Shown here piece after piece: positions 1 through 9,130 of a stretch of 64,000 nucleotides of DNA. The stretch's first letter is position 1. Each line of letters opens with the position of its first letter. The stretch spans positions 62,001 to 126,000 of the forward strand of contig CAJTXT010000004.1 in NCBI GenBank assembly GCA_910583875.1. The letters are read 5' to 3'. The notes beneath the pieces were generated by a model. That model was not told the DNA's origin. It searched no databases and saw only the letters and a program-made list of their open reading frames with translations. This DNA comes from an uncultured Vampirovibrio sp. (GTDB taxonomy: Bacteria > Cyanobacteriota > Vampirovibrionia > Gastranaerophilales > Gastranaerophilaceae). The translations under genes were made by a program, and so were the position numbers.

Positions 1-256
1 CTTCAGCAAAAATATTTGTTTTAGTTGCTCCAAATGCTAAACCAGCTGCTATTGCACCTGCTGCAATAATTGTGCCTAATATTGCTTTTGCTGGAGATTT
101 CTTTTTTGCTGAAGTATTATTTATACTTGTTGATGCAGCTGGAGTTTCTTGCGGTATAGTATATGTTTGAGGTTTGTTAATAATGTCTTGGAAATTGGTT
201 GAAGAGTTTCCAAATCTTGTAGTTGCTGCTGTAAATCTTACCGGACTAATATTCAT
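1..256 (-). CDS. Membrane-anchored protein of unknown function, N-terminal part only
   Basis: The gene reads leftward out of the window, so only the first 85 codons are visible. The ATG at 256 has a perfect GGAGGT ribosome site 4 bases upstream. The protein begins MNISPVRFTAATTRFGN, then has a Pro/Thr/Ser/Asn-rich stretch, a basic KKKSPAK patch and one hydrophobic, Ala/Gly-rich segment at about residues 57-77 that should cross the membrane. There is no classical signal peptide at the N terminus. I do not recognise the family and cannot assign a function. The 236 bases between this start and the divergent gene at 493 probably hold both promoters, but I see no clear consensus there. Confidence 0.6.
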   Translation of the reverse strand, partial: MNISPVRFTAATTRFGNSSTNFQDIINKPQTYTIPQETPAASTSINNTSAKKKSPAKAILGTIIAAGAIAAGLAFGATKTNIFAE

Positions 257-492
257 AATTACCTCCTTCACTTTGGTATCTTCTTAAAACATCTCAAGAA
301 TACAAATTGTTCTTTATTTTTGCAAGTTTTACAAAACGTAACATGTAAGAAGACACAATGTAATACAAAATAGACCATACTTAGTATATCATATTAACCT
401 AATTAAAAAAACTTTTTTAAAATTTTGGAATAATTTTTTTATGTTTGTAATCATATAAAATAGAAACTAATTTATTGGGAAGAGAGAATTTA

Positions 493-3075
493 ATGAGCAA
501 TGCAGATACAAAAAGTTTAGTAATAGATGAAAAAGCACATGGTTATGCCAAAATATATGCATCATTGTTAAAAGATGAATTTCAAAGGAAAAGAGCTTAT
601 GCTTCAATAGCGGCTTTATATTCATTTATTAATATTTTAGAAAAATCGCCTTGTGGAATTCAGAAATCAATGACTCTTTTCCGTAACCCGCAAATTAATG
701 AACAATATGAAATTGCAGATTTATATGTTAATAAATGGCATTTAGATGTAAGAGTTGTTACTGGCGGTGATGCTGTTCTTGTTCCTAAAATCCATTATGA
801 CAGTAATATAGTACCTGATTTCTATATTGTTATAAAAGTTGATGCTGGTTTAAAAGAAGCTGAACTTATTGGTATCGCAGATACTTCTTCTTGTTCAAAA
901 GAAACTTATGATGCTAATTATTATTGTATTCCATTTAATTCTTTAATAGATTATGAGACTTTCCTAAGTAAGGTTAAAACACAAAAACTCGAAAATTATA
1001 CAGAAAGTGAACATTCTTTATTTACTGAAAATTATCTCGGTTTAATGGATAATGAACTGGACTTACAAACTAAGAATAAAATTTTAAATCATCTTTTTAA
1101 ATGTAGTGAGTGCAGAACTGAGTTTTGTTGTTTTACCGGGTTTGAAATGGTTAGCTGCAATGCCATAAAATACCCTGATATTATAGAAGACCAAACGCTT
1201 TCAATAGTTGGCGCTCAAAATGTAGATAATAAAGAATATGAAGGTAAAGAAGAAAACATTTATATAGGTGATGATGAGGAAGAAAAAGAAACTCAAGCTG
1301 ATGCACCGGAAGAAACAGTTTCTGATATTCTTGATGAATTATTTAGTGTTGATGATGACTTTATAGAAACTGAATCTGCTACAGAAAAAGATATTGATAC
1401 AGATTTGAATATTATTGAAGATAAAAATGATGATGAGCTTGAAATAATAGAAGAAGATGATTCAACAAAATTATCTCTTGTAGATGATAATATCGATATG
1501 ATTTTAGACTCGGATTTTACAGAAGAAACACCATCTGAGTTAGAAGTTCTTGATAAAACTCAAGATAACATTTTGGATGAGGAATTTGTTATTCTTGAAC
1601 AACCCGATGATATTAGTATTATAGATAATTCATCTTCTGATAATATATCTGAAATTGAAGAAATTCCAAATGAAAATTCAAGTTCACATGGTGATTATAT
1701 CCAAAAAGTGATTGTTGATTATGATGATACAGGTGAACCTGTATATTCATATATAACAAATGTTTCGCAAGATGAATCAAATTCCAAGGAAAATTCGGAA
1801 ATTAAAGAAATAGAAGAAATAGAAGATATTAATGAAAATTCTGATTTTGAAGAATTTCCTGAAAAAGAAGATGATGAAAATTCTTCATTAGATAGCAATT
1901 CTGAAATAGAAAATATCGATGATGAAGATTTAGATAATATTCTTGATGAAGAATTTGAAGTATATAATGATGATAATTCTGATATTCAATATGAAGAAAC
2001 AAGTTCTGATATTACACCAGCTGAAGAAGAAACAATTGAAGATAATTCAGATAATATTTCCTATATTGATGAAATTGAAGATATTCCTGTAGAAGAATAT
2101 CAAGACAATGTTGAGACAGCAGAAAATATTGAATACAATAATAATTCTGAAGAATTTGAAGATACACAAGAATTTGAAGATTTTGAATTAGAAAATGAAA
2201 GTTCTGAAAATCAAGAAAATGATAATGATGAAGAAAGTGTTGAAACTTATGATTCAGAAAATTCTGATGAAGAACAAGACTTAGAAGAATATGAAGACGA
2301 GGATGATGAGGAAGAAGAAGACGAATATGATGAAAATTTAAGACAATCTTCTCCTAAAACACTTGTAATACTTGTATCTGTTTTTGTTTTATTAGGTTTA
2401 ATCGGTGGTGGTGCATTCTTATTTATGAAGGGCAATAAAACAAATAATATTGCTGAAAATGCAGGTGATAATAATGTTATTGAAATGCAGGATCAACAAA
2501 ATATGAATGATATGTTTGAACAAGCTGCAGAACCTTCAAACGAACAACCTCCTACTGATGAAAATAATAATACTGAAAATCAGCAACCGGTTCAAAATCA
2601 ACCTCAGTACGATGCTAATATGCAAACAACTACTCCGTTAACTGAAAGCGATTTACTTCCTCCTCAAAAAAATACAAATGATGTAGGTTCTTCAATTGCA
2701 AATGCCTTTTCTCCAAATGCTTCTACTGTATCATTTAGAGGATTAAATTGGTTCTGTGCATCTGAATTATTTAGTGACAGAACTTTTAAAGCTTACTTAC
2801 AAAATTTAGATAATAATTTAAAACAAAATTTAAAAACAAATATACTAAATGCAACAGAAACTCCTTCTCAAAATACTGTTTCTGCTAAATTTGCAGTTGA
2901 TAATAACGGTAATTTGAAAAAGGTTATGATATCGGAATCATGTGGTTCAGAGCAAATAGATAACATTGTGTTACAAAGTATTAATGAAAGTTTTGTGGGT
3001 GAAAAGAGCCAAATACTCAATGATAGCACTCTAAAGTCTGATACATATTACTTAAAAGTAACAATAAAATTATAA
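493..3075 (+). CDS. Large acidic single-pass membrane protein with anti-sigma-like zinc motif and TonB-like C-terminal domain
   Basis: The reading frame opens at a TTG at 475, but the ATG at 493 follows a GGAAGAGAG purine run and is preferred (860 residues). What is seen: a globular N-terminal part with an HxxxCxxC motif (HLFKCSEC, about H200, C204, C207), the pattern of zinc-binding anti-sigma (zf-HC2/ZAS) domains; then about 390 residues very rich in Glu, Asp, Ser and Asn; one membrane segment near residues 620-644; a Gln/Asn/Pro-rich linker; and a C-terminal segment (FAVDNNGNLKKVMI) resembling the TonB C-terminal fold. The next gene, 48 bases on, encodes a sigma-like protein, which supports an anti-sigma reading. 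The order (anti-sigma first) and the long acidic spacer are unusual. Function is inferred, not established. Confidence 0.6.
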   Translation: MSNADTKSLVIDEKAHGYAKIYASLLKDEFQRKRAYASIAALYSFINILEKSPCGIQKSMTLFRNPQINEQYEIADLYVNKWHLDVRVVTGGDAVLVPKIHYDSNIVPDFYIVIKVDAGLKEAELIGIADTSSCSKETYDANYYCIPFNSLIDYETFLSKVKTQKLENYTESEHSLFTENYLGLMDNELDLQTKNKILNHLFKCSECRTEFCCFTGFEMVSCNAIKYPDIIEDQTLSIVGAQNVDNKEYEGKEENIYIGDDEEEKETQADAPEETVSDILDELFSVDDDFIETESATEKDIDTDLNIIEDKNDDELEIIEEDDSTKLSLVDDNIDMILDSDFTEETPSELEVLDKTQDNILDEEFVILEQPDDISIIDNSSSDNISEIEEIPNENSSSHGDYIQKVIVDYDDTGEPVYSYITNVSQDESNSKENSEIKEIEEIEDINENSDFEEFPEKEDDENSSLDSNSEIENIDDEDLDNILDEEFEVYNDDNSDIQYEETSSDITPAEEETIEDNSDNISYIDEIEDIPVEEYQDNVETAENIEYNNNSEEFEDTQEFEDFELENESSENQENDNDEESVETYDSENSDEEQDLEEYEDEDDEEEEDEYDENLRQSSPKTLVILVSVFVLLGLIGGGAFLFMKGNKTNNIAENAGDNNVIEMQDQQNMNDMFEQAAEPSNEQPPTDENNNTENQQPVQNQPQYDANMQTTTPLTESDLLPPQKNTNDVGSSIANAFSPNASTVSFRGLNWFCASELFSDRTFKAYLQNLDNNLKQNLKTNILNATETPSQNTVSAKFAVDNNGNLKKVMISESCGSEQIDNIVLQSINESFVGEKSQILNDSTLKSDTYYLKVTIKL

Positions 3076-3123
3076 TTTATGATATTATATTGTATGGGTA
3101 TGCGAGATTAGAGAATTAAATTT

Positions 3124-3711
3124 GTGCTTTTAGTAGAAGAACAAAGATCATTAATAGAAAAGTTTGTTAAATCAAATAAGAATTTTCAGGGTAATGAAGA
3201 TTTATTTGAGGACTTCTGTAGCGAAGCATTTCAAAAATCTTATATGATTTTTAATTCTTCTTCTAATATTCAGAAGATTGAAAGTTATGTTTCTAAAGTT
3301 GTGCATACTTCTATTCTAAGTGTTTTAAAAAACTCCGGTAGAGTTAGAAGAACGAATGAAGGTTTTATTCCTACTAAAGAAATAAAAGTTCCGGAATTTA
3401 ATTCCAAAGTTATTGTTAAACCGCAGCCTTTAGGACCTTCGTTTGTTTTAGATTTTCCTGATCCAAAAGAGACTGCCGAAGAAATTCTTATTACAAAAGA
3501 TTGTCTTCAAAGAATTGCAGATGCTGTATGTGTAATTCATAAAGAAGTACCATCTCAATTATTTTTGGATATATTTTATTTAAGGTATATAAAAGGTGAA
3601 AAACAGATTGGCATTGCAAAAGCCTTGAATTTATCGCAGTCAGAAGTAAGCAAAAGATTAATGCAACTATCAAAATTAATCAGTAATTTTTTGGATGGCG
3701 GTAGAAACTAG
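3124..3711 (+). CDS. Sigma-70-like RNA polymerase factor (region 4 helix-turn-helix)
   Basis: A 195-residue protein starting at a GTG; a weak AGAG lies upstream and no better start is near. The C-terminal third contains FYLRYIKGEKQIGIAKAL followed by SQSEVSKRLMQL, the layout of a sigma region 4 helix-turn-helix that reads the -35 element. The N-terminal part is helical and could be a diverged region 2, but I cannot point to a clear region 2 motif. It sits between the anti-sigma-like membrane protein and the ATPase gene (8-base gap), so the three probably form one operon and one pathway. It could instead be a DNA-binding regulator that is not a true sigma factor. Confidence 0.6.
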   Translation: MLLVEEQRSLIEKFVKSNKNFQGNEDLFEDFCSEAFQKSYMIFNSSSNIQKIESYVSKVVHTSILSVLKNSGRVRRTNEGFIPTKEIKVPEFNSKVIVKPQPLGPSFVLDFPDPKETAEEILITKDCLQRIADAVCVIHKEVPSQLFLDIFYLRYIKGEKQIGIAKALNLSQSEVSKRLMQLSKLISNFLDGGRN

Positions 3712-3719
3712 GTAATGTT

Positions 3720-6700
3720 ATGATTTGTCGCAGATGTGGTGCTGATATACCTGACAATTCAATAAGATGTTCACATTGCGGGATTAAGGTTAATATGCGT
3801 TGTCCCGAATGCAAGACTTTGAATCCATTTGGGGTCAAAATTTGTAAAAGCTGTGGGTTTGAGCTTCTTAAGTCTTGCCCTTCATGTAATGCTTTAAATG
3901 TATATTCTGCTCAAGAGTGCCGTAAATGTCATACTCCTTTTGTTTCTTCAAAAGCTGAAGAAATTGTTCAAGAAACAAATAAAGAAAAAGTTGAACAAAA
4001 GAAAACTTCTGATTTTGAAATTGTTAGGTCTTTTTCTTCTCCTCATTCTTCATTTAATAATGTTTCTTATGAAGAAACCTCTAATATAAATAATGAAGAA
4101 AATGTGGAGGAAGAAACTGCGGATACTTTTCAAGAAAATAGTGATGATAAAATCTTTAATGTTGAAGAAGTAACTTTACCTGTTGTTCCGGAAGAAAATA
4201 TTGCCCAATCTAATGAAAAAGCAGAAAAAGAAGATTTAATAGAAGATGTTTTTCTTGATATAGAAAATGTTGTTCCAATTGAAGAAATATCAGAAGATTT
4301 GGAATTAGAAAATGTTTCATCATCAGAAGAAGAATCTGAATTTCAAAATCAGGAAAACCTTCAAGATGATGAAGAAAATGACGAAGAATTGGAAATAGAA
4401 GTTCAACCAGCAGCTGTTATTAAAACTTTGCAGCTGGTGAAAAGTTCTTTAAAACAAATAATTGCCATTAATGGACCGGAAGGCAGCGGCAAATCTGCTG
4501 TTTTAAGACAGGTGAATGATAATTTATCTAAAAGTGGATATATTTCATTATATGGAAGCTGCACTCCTTTAATTCAAATTACAAGTTTTGGCTTTTTCCA
4601 AGATGCTTTTTTGAGATTAATGGGATTTCCTCCATTTGCTACTAGTACAGAATCTTTTATTAAAGATTTCAAAAAAAGTAACTTTGCAAAGGTTTTCAGT
4701 TTCCTTTCAGGCAGTGAACTTGCATTATTTTTAAATGTCTTTTATCCTTCTCAAAAAGACAATTTTGAAAATATTTTAGAAAATAAGAAGCAAATGTTTT
4801 CTGTATTGGAAAAAATTATTAAATCATTTGTTCAAAATGAAAATATTATTATATCAATAGATAATTTTGAGCTTTTAGATGGTGCATCGTATGAATTTAT
4901 TCTTTATATGATGGAAAAAGGTTTCTTTAATTCAAGATTAAAACTTCTTGTTTCATATCAAGAAAATAAATCTATACAAAGTTATTTTGATTCTACAGGT
5001 GTAGATGAAAAAATATTTGAAACAATTGTATTGAAAAAATTCCAAAAAGAAGAATTAACTGATGTTATAAGCAAAACAATGTTTATAGAAATTGATAAAA
5101 TTATCGATGCAGAATATCTTGAGGAATTATTCCAAAAGGCGGATGGAAATGCAATACGAATGGAACAGGAAATTGCGTTGCTTTTTGACTCCGGTTATAT
5201 TGCATTAAAAGATAATGATATATTAATTAATGAAGAAAATAAGCCGGAAGTTTCACCTGTATCTTTTGATGAATTAATTAAATTAAGAATTAATTCTTTA
5301 AATCCGGCTGCAAAAACAGTTTTATATATGTCAGCAATAATGGGATACCGTTTTGCTTCAAGTATTTTATGTTTAGCTGTTACAATGCCTGTTAAAAAAG
5401 CAGAACAAATGCTTGATTATTTGCATCAAGAAATGTTTATTCAAAAAGTTGATAATTATACTTTTGAATTTAAGAGCCTCACTTTATGGAAATTAATTTA
5501 TCAAGAAGCAAAGGCAGATTTATTATACAAAGAAAATTCTGAGCGTTTATATATTTCTTTAAAACCTTTAATTCTATCAAGTAATTTACAAAAGCTAATT
5601 TCTTGCAGCGAAGCTTTATCTAAAAATGAGTCATTTTTAATTTGGCAAAATACTTCAAGTATAGCAGCCAAGCTTGGTGATACAAATTTGTATATCATTG
5701 CTCAAAAACAATGTCTGAAATTAATAGAAGAACAAGATATAACAGATGCGGAAGAAGTAAAATCTCAAATTTATGAAGAAATTGGTAAACTACTTTGCGA
5801 GAAATCTCCCAAAGAGGCAGTTACATATCTTGCAAATGTATTAGATGCAGAAATCAAAGCTTCAAATTATATGAAGGTAATTGATTTATCGGGTTATTTT
5901 ATTAAAAGCTGCTACTTAACAGGTAATTACTTTGGTGTAACGGAGGCTGTTGATTCTATAATTAAAGGCCTAGACTCTATTGCATCAAATACTTCTGATT
6001 TAGAATTAGCTTTAATTAAAACAAGAAAATTAAGAGCCTTATTAAACATAGGTAATAGTGAGCAGATTATAAATCTTGTAAATGAAGAAATAATACCGGT
6101 TTTAGATAGGGAACTTAATTCAAGACAACCTGATGTTCAATATAAAAATCTGGTTATAAATGCTTGGCTCTTATCAAAGGTAACCTTGGCAAAGGCTTAT
6201 GCGCTTCAAGGAAATAATAGTGTAAATCAAATAATTTTAGAACTAAAGACTTTTATTGAAAAAACAAATAATAATTCTATGTATTATTCTACGCAAATAA
6301 GTATTATTGAAGCATTATCAAATACTGTAACCGGGGAAGTAAATAAATCTAATGAAATTTTAAATAAATTAGCTTTATCTTACAAAAATAAAACAATGGA
6401 AACAAACTTACTTGCAGAATGGAATTTGTTGAATATAATAAATAGAATTCTTTCTGGTCAAAATAAGGATTTGAAAGCTGATTTATTTGAATTTGCTGCT
6501 TTTACTAATAATATAAATGAACATTTTATAAAAAATATTATTAAGTTGCTGTTAGGATATATAATCAAAGAAGAGGGTAACACTACAAAAGCATTAGAAA
6601 TTTTTAATGAAGAAATAACTTATTTCGCAAAAGAAAAAGTTGCAACTGGTGCATTATTATCTTGGGCGCTTATTGTCCAATTATATATAGCAACTGGAGA

Positions 6701-7112
6701 AGATGATAAAGCTTTAAATACAGCTTCTAAATCTTTAGAAATTGCTCAAAGCCCTAAAATTAATAATTATTTCTTCACAATTTATTTCCAAAAATATTTG
6801 GCAGAAATATATTCAAGAAAAGCTGATTTTACTGCAGCAAAAATGTATTTAGAAAAATCCTTAATGCTTGCAAAACAATATGATTTGAAATATCAGCTTG
6901 TTGATTTGTATATTAATTATGCAAAATCTACAGAAGAATTAATGAAATCAAAACATATTTATTCTGCAGAAAATACAAAATTAGTGCTTGATATGTATAA
7001 TAAAGCTGTTTTAACCGCAAAGGAACTTCAAATACCAAAAGTTATAGAAACTGCAGTTCAAGCACGTGCTGCTTTTAAAACATTCTGTCAGTTAAATTCA
7101 ATTGAGCTTTAA
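3720..7112 (+). CDS. Zinc-ribbon / P-loop ATPase / TPR protein (STAND- or AAA_16-like)
   Basis: A protein of 1130 residues. The first 70 residues hold successive CxxC pairs (CRRCG, CSHCG, CPECK, CKSCG, CPSCN, CRKC), giving about three zinc ribbons. A Glu-rich low-complexity region follows to about residue 235. A Walker A motif, GPEGSGKS, is at 252-259 and a Walker B-like IIISIDNFELL is near 380. The C-terminal half is helical repeat of TPR type. This order resembles STAND/AAA_16 signalling ATPases, in which the TPR part senses and the ATPase switches; that role is inference. It shares the acidic low-complexity style with the protein at 493-3075 and is the last gene of that unit. It abuts the convergent transglycosylase gene with no spacer. 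Confidence 0.65.
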   Translation: MICRRCGADIPDNSIRCSHCGIKVNMRCPECKTLNPFGVKICKSCGFELLKSCPSCNALNVYSAQECRKCHTPFVSSKAEEIVQETNKEKVEQKKTSDFEIVRSFSSPHSSFNNVSYEETSNINNEENVEEETADTFQENSDDKIFNVEEVTLPVVPEENIAQSNEKAEKEDLIEDVFLDIENVVPIEEISEDLELENVSSSEEESEFQNQENLQDDEENDEELEIEVQPAAVIKTLQLVKSSLKQIIAINGPEGSGKSAVLRQVNDNLSKSGYISLYGSCTPLIQITSFGFFQDAFLRLMGFPPFATSTESFIKDFKKSNFAKVFSFLSGSELALFLNVFYPSQKDNFENILENKKQMFSVLEKIIKSFVQNENIIISIDNFELLDGASYEFILYMMEKGFFNSRLKLLVSYQENKSIQSYFDSTGVDEKIFETIVLKKFQKEELTDVISKTMFIEIDKIIDAEYLEELFQKADGNAIRMEQEIALLFDSGYIALKDNDILINEENKPEVSPVSFDELIKLRINSLNPAAKTVLYMSAIMGYRFASSILCLAVTMPVKKAEQMLDYLHQEMFIQKVDNYTFEFKSLTLWKLIYQEAKADLLYKENSERLYISLKPLILSSNLQKLISCSEALSKNESFLIWQNTSSIAAKLGDTNLYIIAQKQCLKLIEEQDITDAEEVKSQIYEEIGKLLCEKSPKEAVTYLANVLDAEIKASNYMKVIDLSGYFIKSCYLTGNYFGVTEAVDSIIKGLDSIASNTSDLELALIKTRKLRALLNIGNSEQIINLVNEEIIPVLDRELNSRQPDVQYKNLVINAWLLSKVTLAKAYALQGNNSVNQIILELKTFIEKTNNNSMYYSTQISIIEALSNTVTGEVNKSNEILNKLALSYKNKTMETNLLAEWNLLNIINRILSGQNKDLKADLFEFAAFTNNINEHFIKNIIKLLLGYIIKEEGNTTKALEIFNEEITYFAKEKVATGALLSWALIVQLYIATGEDDKALNTASKSLEIAQSPKINNYFFTIYFQKYLAEIYSRKADFTAAKMYLEKSLMLAKQYDLKYQLVDLYINYAKSTEELMKSKHIYSAENTKLVLDMYNKAVLTAKELQIPKVIETAVQARAAFKTFCQLNSIEL

Positions 7113-9104
7113 TTATTTATAAATTTTTCTATACATATGATAATTTGTAAATACTCTTTTTATGTAGTTTCTTGTTTCTTCATAAGGAATTTGCTCAATA
7201 AATTCGTCGTAATCTTCAGTTCCGTAATTTTTCTGCCATTTATTTACTGAACCTTCTCCGCCGTTATAAGCAGCAATTACCATTAAATCATCATTATTAA
7301 ATCTTTCTTTTAAATATTTTAAATAATTACTTCCTATATAAATATTTATTCTTGGATTTTCCAAGTTTGCAAGAGTTTTCATATCATCATTTAATTTTGA
7401 AATTACATAATTGGCTGTCTGCGGCATAATTTGCATTAGTCCGGTTGCACCGGTTTTACTTTTCGCATTTTCATTAAAATAGCTTTCTTCTCTAATTAGT
7501 GCCTCAATTAAATATGGATCTATTTTTAGTTTTTCGCCTGCGATATTTATTTCATTTACCCAGTATCTTGGATAATCTAATTTATATGCGGAGCTGATTA
7601 ATGGCGGTTTTACTTCCATTTTTTCGATTTCATCTCGTGCTAAAACTATAGAACGGGATTTTTTATCTTTTTTTAGTTCAAACCAGCTTTCAACAATAGG
7701 ATTTTGGAAATTAGCATCTATCCATATTTCATAGTCTCCCATTTCAAATAAGGTATTAATTAATTTAACATCTTTTATATTTAACTGCCCTATTGATAAT
7801 GGAAATTCAATTTCTTCTTTCTGTTCAGGAATTTTATTTAATTCATTTGTTGTCCAGAAATCATTCTTTTTGGAAAGAATATTTTCAGCGCGTAATCCAT
7901 AATAATTATCAGGATATTTAGCTGCTAATTTTGTAAGATAATTATGTGCTTCTGCTGTTTTGTTTTGTTTCAATGCAGTTTTAGCAAGCCAAAATGCTAC
8001 TTTGGGTGTGGATTTTACTTTTTTATATGACTTCAAATGTTTTATTGCAAGTTCTTCTGCTGTTTTATAGTCTTTCTTTGTATATTTATCCCAAAATACA
8101 TTCCATAATGCTTCGGGAGCATAACTGCTTTCAGGGTATTTTTCTACGATATTATTATATAGAACCACAGCTTTTTCTTTTGGTAAAAGACTTGCTAATT
8201 TATACATTACATAATCTTCGCCTTGCAAAGAATTTTCTTTTACAATTTTATTAATTGATGTCCAGTTTTTGATTTTTGTACCGGGGAAATATGTTGCATA
8301 TATATTATAGATTTCACGTAAATTTTCTTCATTTGTGGAAACAGAATATAAAGGAAGTCCTGTTTCAATAAGCTTTTTAGCAATTACTTTATTTCCTTCA
8401 TAATGATTTGTAAGTACAAGATAATCCCAACAAGTATTTACCGGTAATTTTGAAAAATAATTAAGAGCTTTTTTATAATTTTTATTTTTAAAATAAGCCA
8501 TTCCTAATGATTTATAATCATTATTATCTAAATTTATACCTAATGAAGATAATTCATCTGCTGCCGGAATAAGGTAACTTGAATTAAGTGCATTATCAGA
8601 TAAAACAGTATTAATATAATCTCTAAAATAAGCTGCAGATTTGTCTTTATCTGTTTTCTTTTCTAATAAACCTAAAAAGTATACTTCTTCTGTACCTAAA
8701 TTATTTGTTGATTGTTTTAAATCTGTAAATTGTTTTTTAGCATCATCAAATTGTTTTGAATAATAGTAACTTTTTGCAAGATTTAATTTTGCTCTTGTGT
8801 CAAAAATAGAATTAGGCATTTTATCAAGAAACATTTTATATTTAATAGCTGCAGTCTTATAATCACCTGCTTTTTGTGCGCTTTTTGCTTGTTTATATAA
8901 GGCCATCGGGTATAATGGGCTAATCCATTTTATTTTTCCAAAGTTATAATAGGCGTTGCTATAATCGCCGTCATTATAAAACTGAACACCTTGTTTATAA
9001 TACATTGGTGAATTTTGTGTAATTTTATCATTATATATTAAAACTGTAAGTACACTTGGTACTACTACTATTAAAATTCCAACTATATATTTCCAATATT
9101 TCAT
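7113..9104 (-). CDS. Soluble lytic murein transglycosylase with N-terminal TPR repeats (Slt70-like)
   Basis: A 663-residue protein with an N-terminal membrane segment (residues about 5-24, probably a signal anchor), a long TPR superhelix and a C-terminal SLT domain. The SLT hallmarks are visible: IREESYF with the presumed catalytic glutamate near residue 538, GATGLMQIMPQTA, and AAYNGGEG. The family cleaves the MurNAc-GlcNAc bond in peptidoglycan and forms 1,6-anhydro-muropeptides in the periplasm. It is the last gene of the gyrB run, 26 bases after the diguanylate cyclase. The toroidal Slt70 architecture is inferred from length and domain order. Confidence 0.9.
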   Translation of the reverse strand: MKYWKYIVGILIVVVPSVLTVLIYNDKITQNSPMYYKQGVQFYNDGDYSNAYYNFGKIKWISPLYPMALYKQAKSAQKAGDYKTAAIKYKMFLDKMPNSIFDTRAKLNLAKSYYYSKQFDDAKKQFTDLKQSTNNLGTEEVYFLGLLEKKTDKDKSAAYFRDYINTVLSDNALNSSYLIPAADELSSLGINLDNNDYKSLGMAYFKNKNYKKALNYFSKLPVNTCWDYLVLTNHYEGNKVIAKKLIETGLPLYSVSTNEENLREIYNIYATYFPGTKIKNWTSINKIVKENSLQGEDYVMYKLASLLPKEKAVVLYNNIVEKYPESSYAPEALWNVFWDKYTKKDYKTAEELAIKHLKSYKKVKSTPKVAFWLAKTALKQNKTAEAHNYLTKLAAKYPDNYYGLRAENILSKKNDFWTTNELNKIPEQKEEIEFPLSIGQLNIKDVKLINTLFEMGDYEIWIDANFQNPIVESWFELKKDKKSRSIVLARDEIEKMEVKPPLISSAYKLDYPRYWVNEINIAGEKLKIDPYLIEALIREESYFNENAKSKTGATGLMQIMPQTANYVISKLNDDMKTLANLENPRINIYIGSNYLKYLKERFNNDDLMVIAAYNGGEGSVNKWQKNYGTEDYDEFIEQIPYEETRNYIKRVFTNYHMYRKIYK

Positions 9105-9130
9105 AGAATATTTCTTTCATTCCTTTTAAA

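Noticed and set aside
2247..2435. Minus-strand frame of 62 codons rich in serine.
   Set aside because: It is the antisense of the Glu/Asp codon run of the acidic membrane protein, not a gene.
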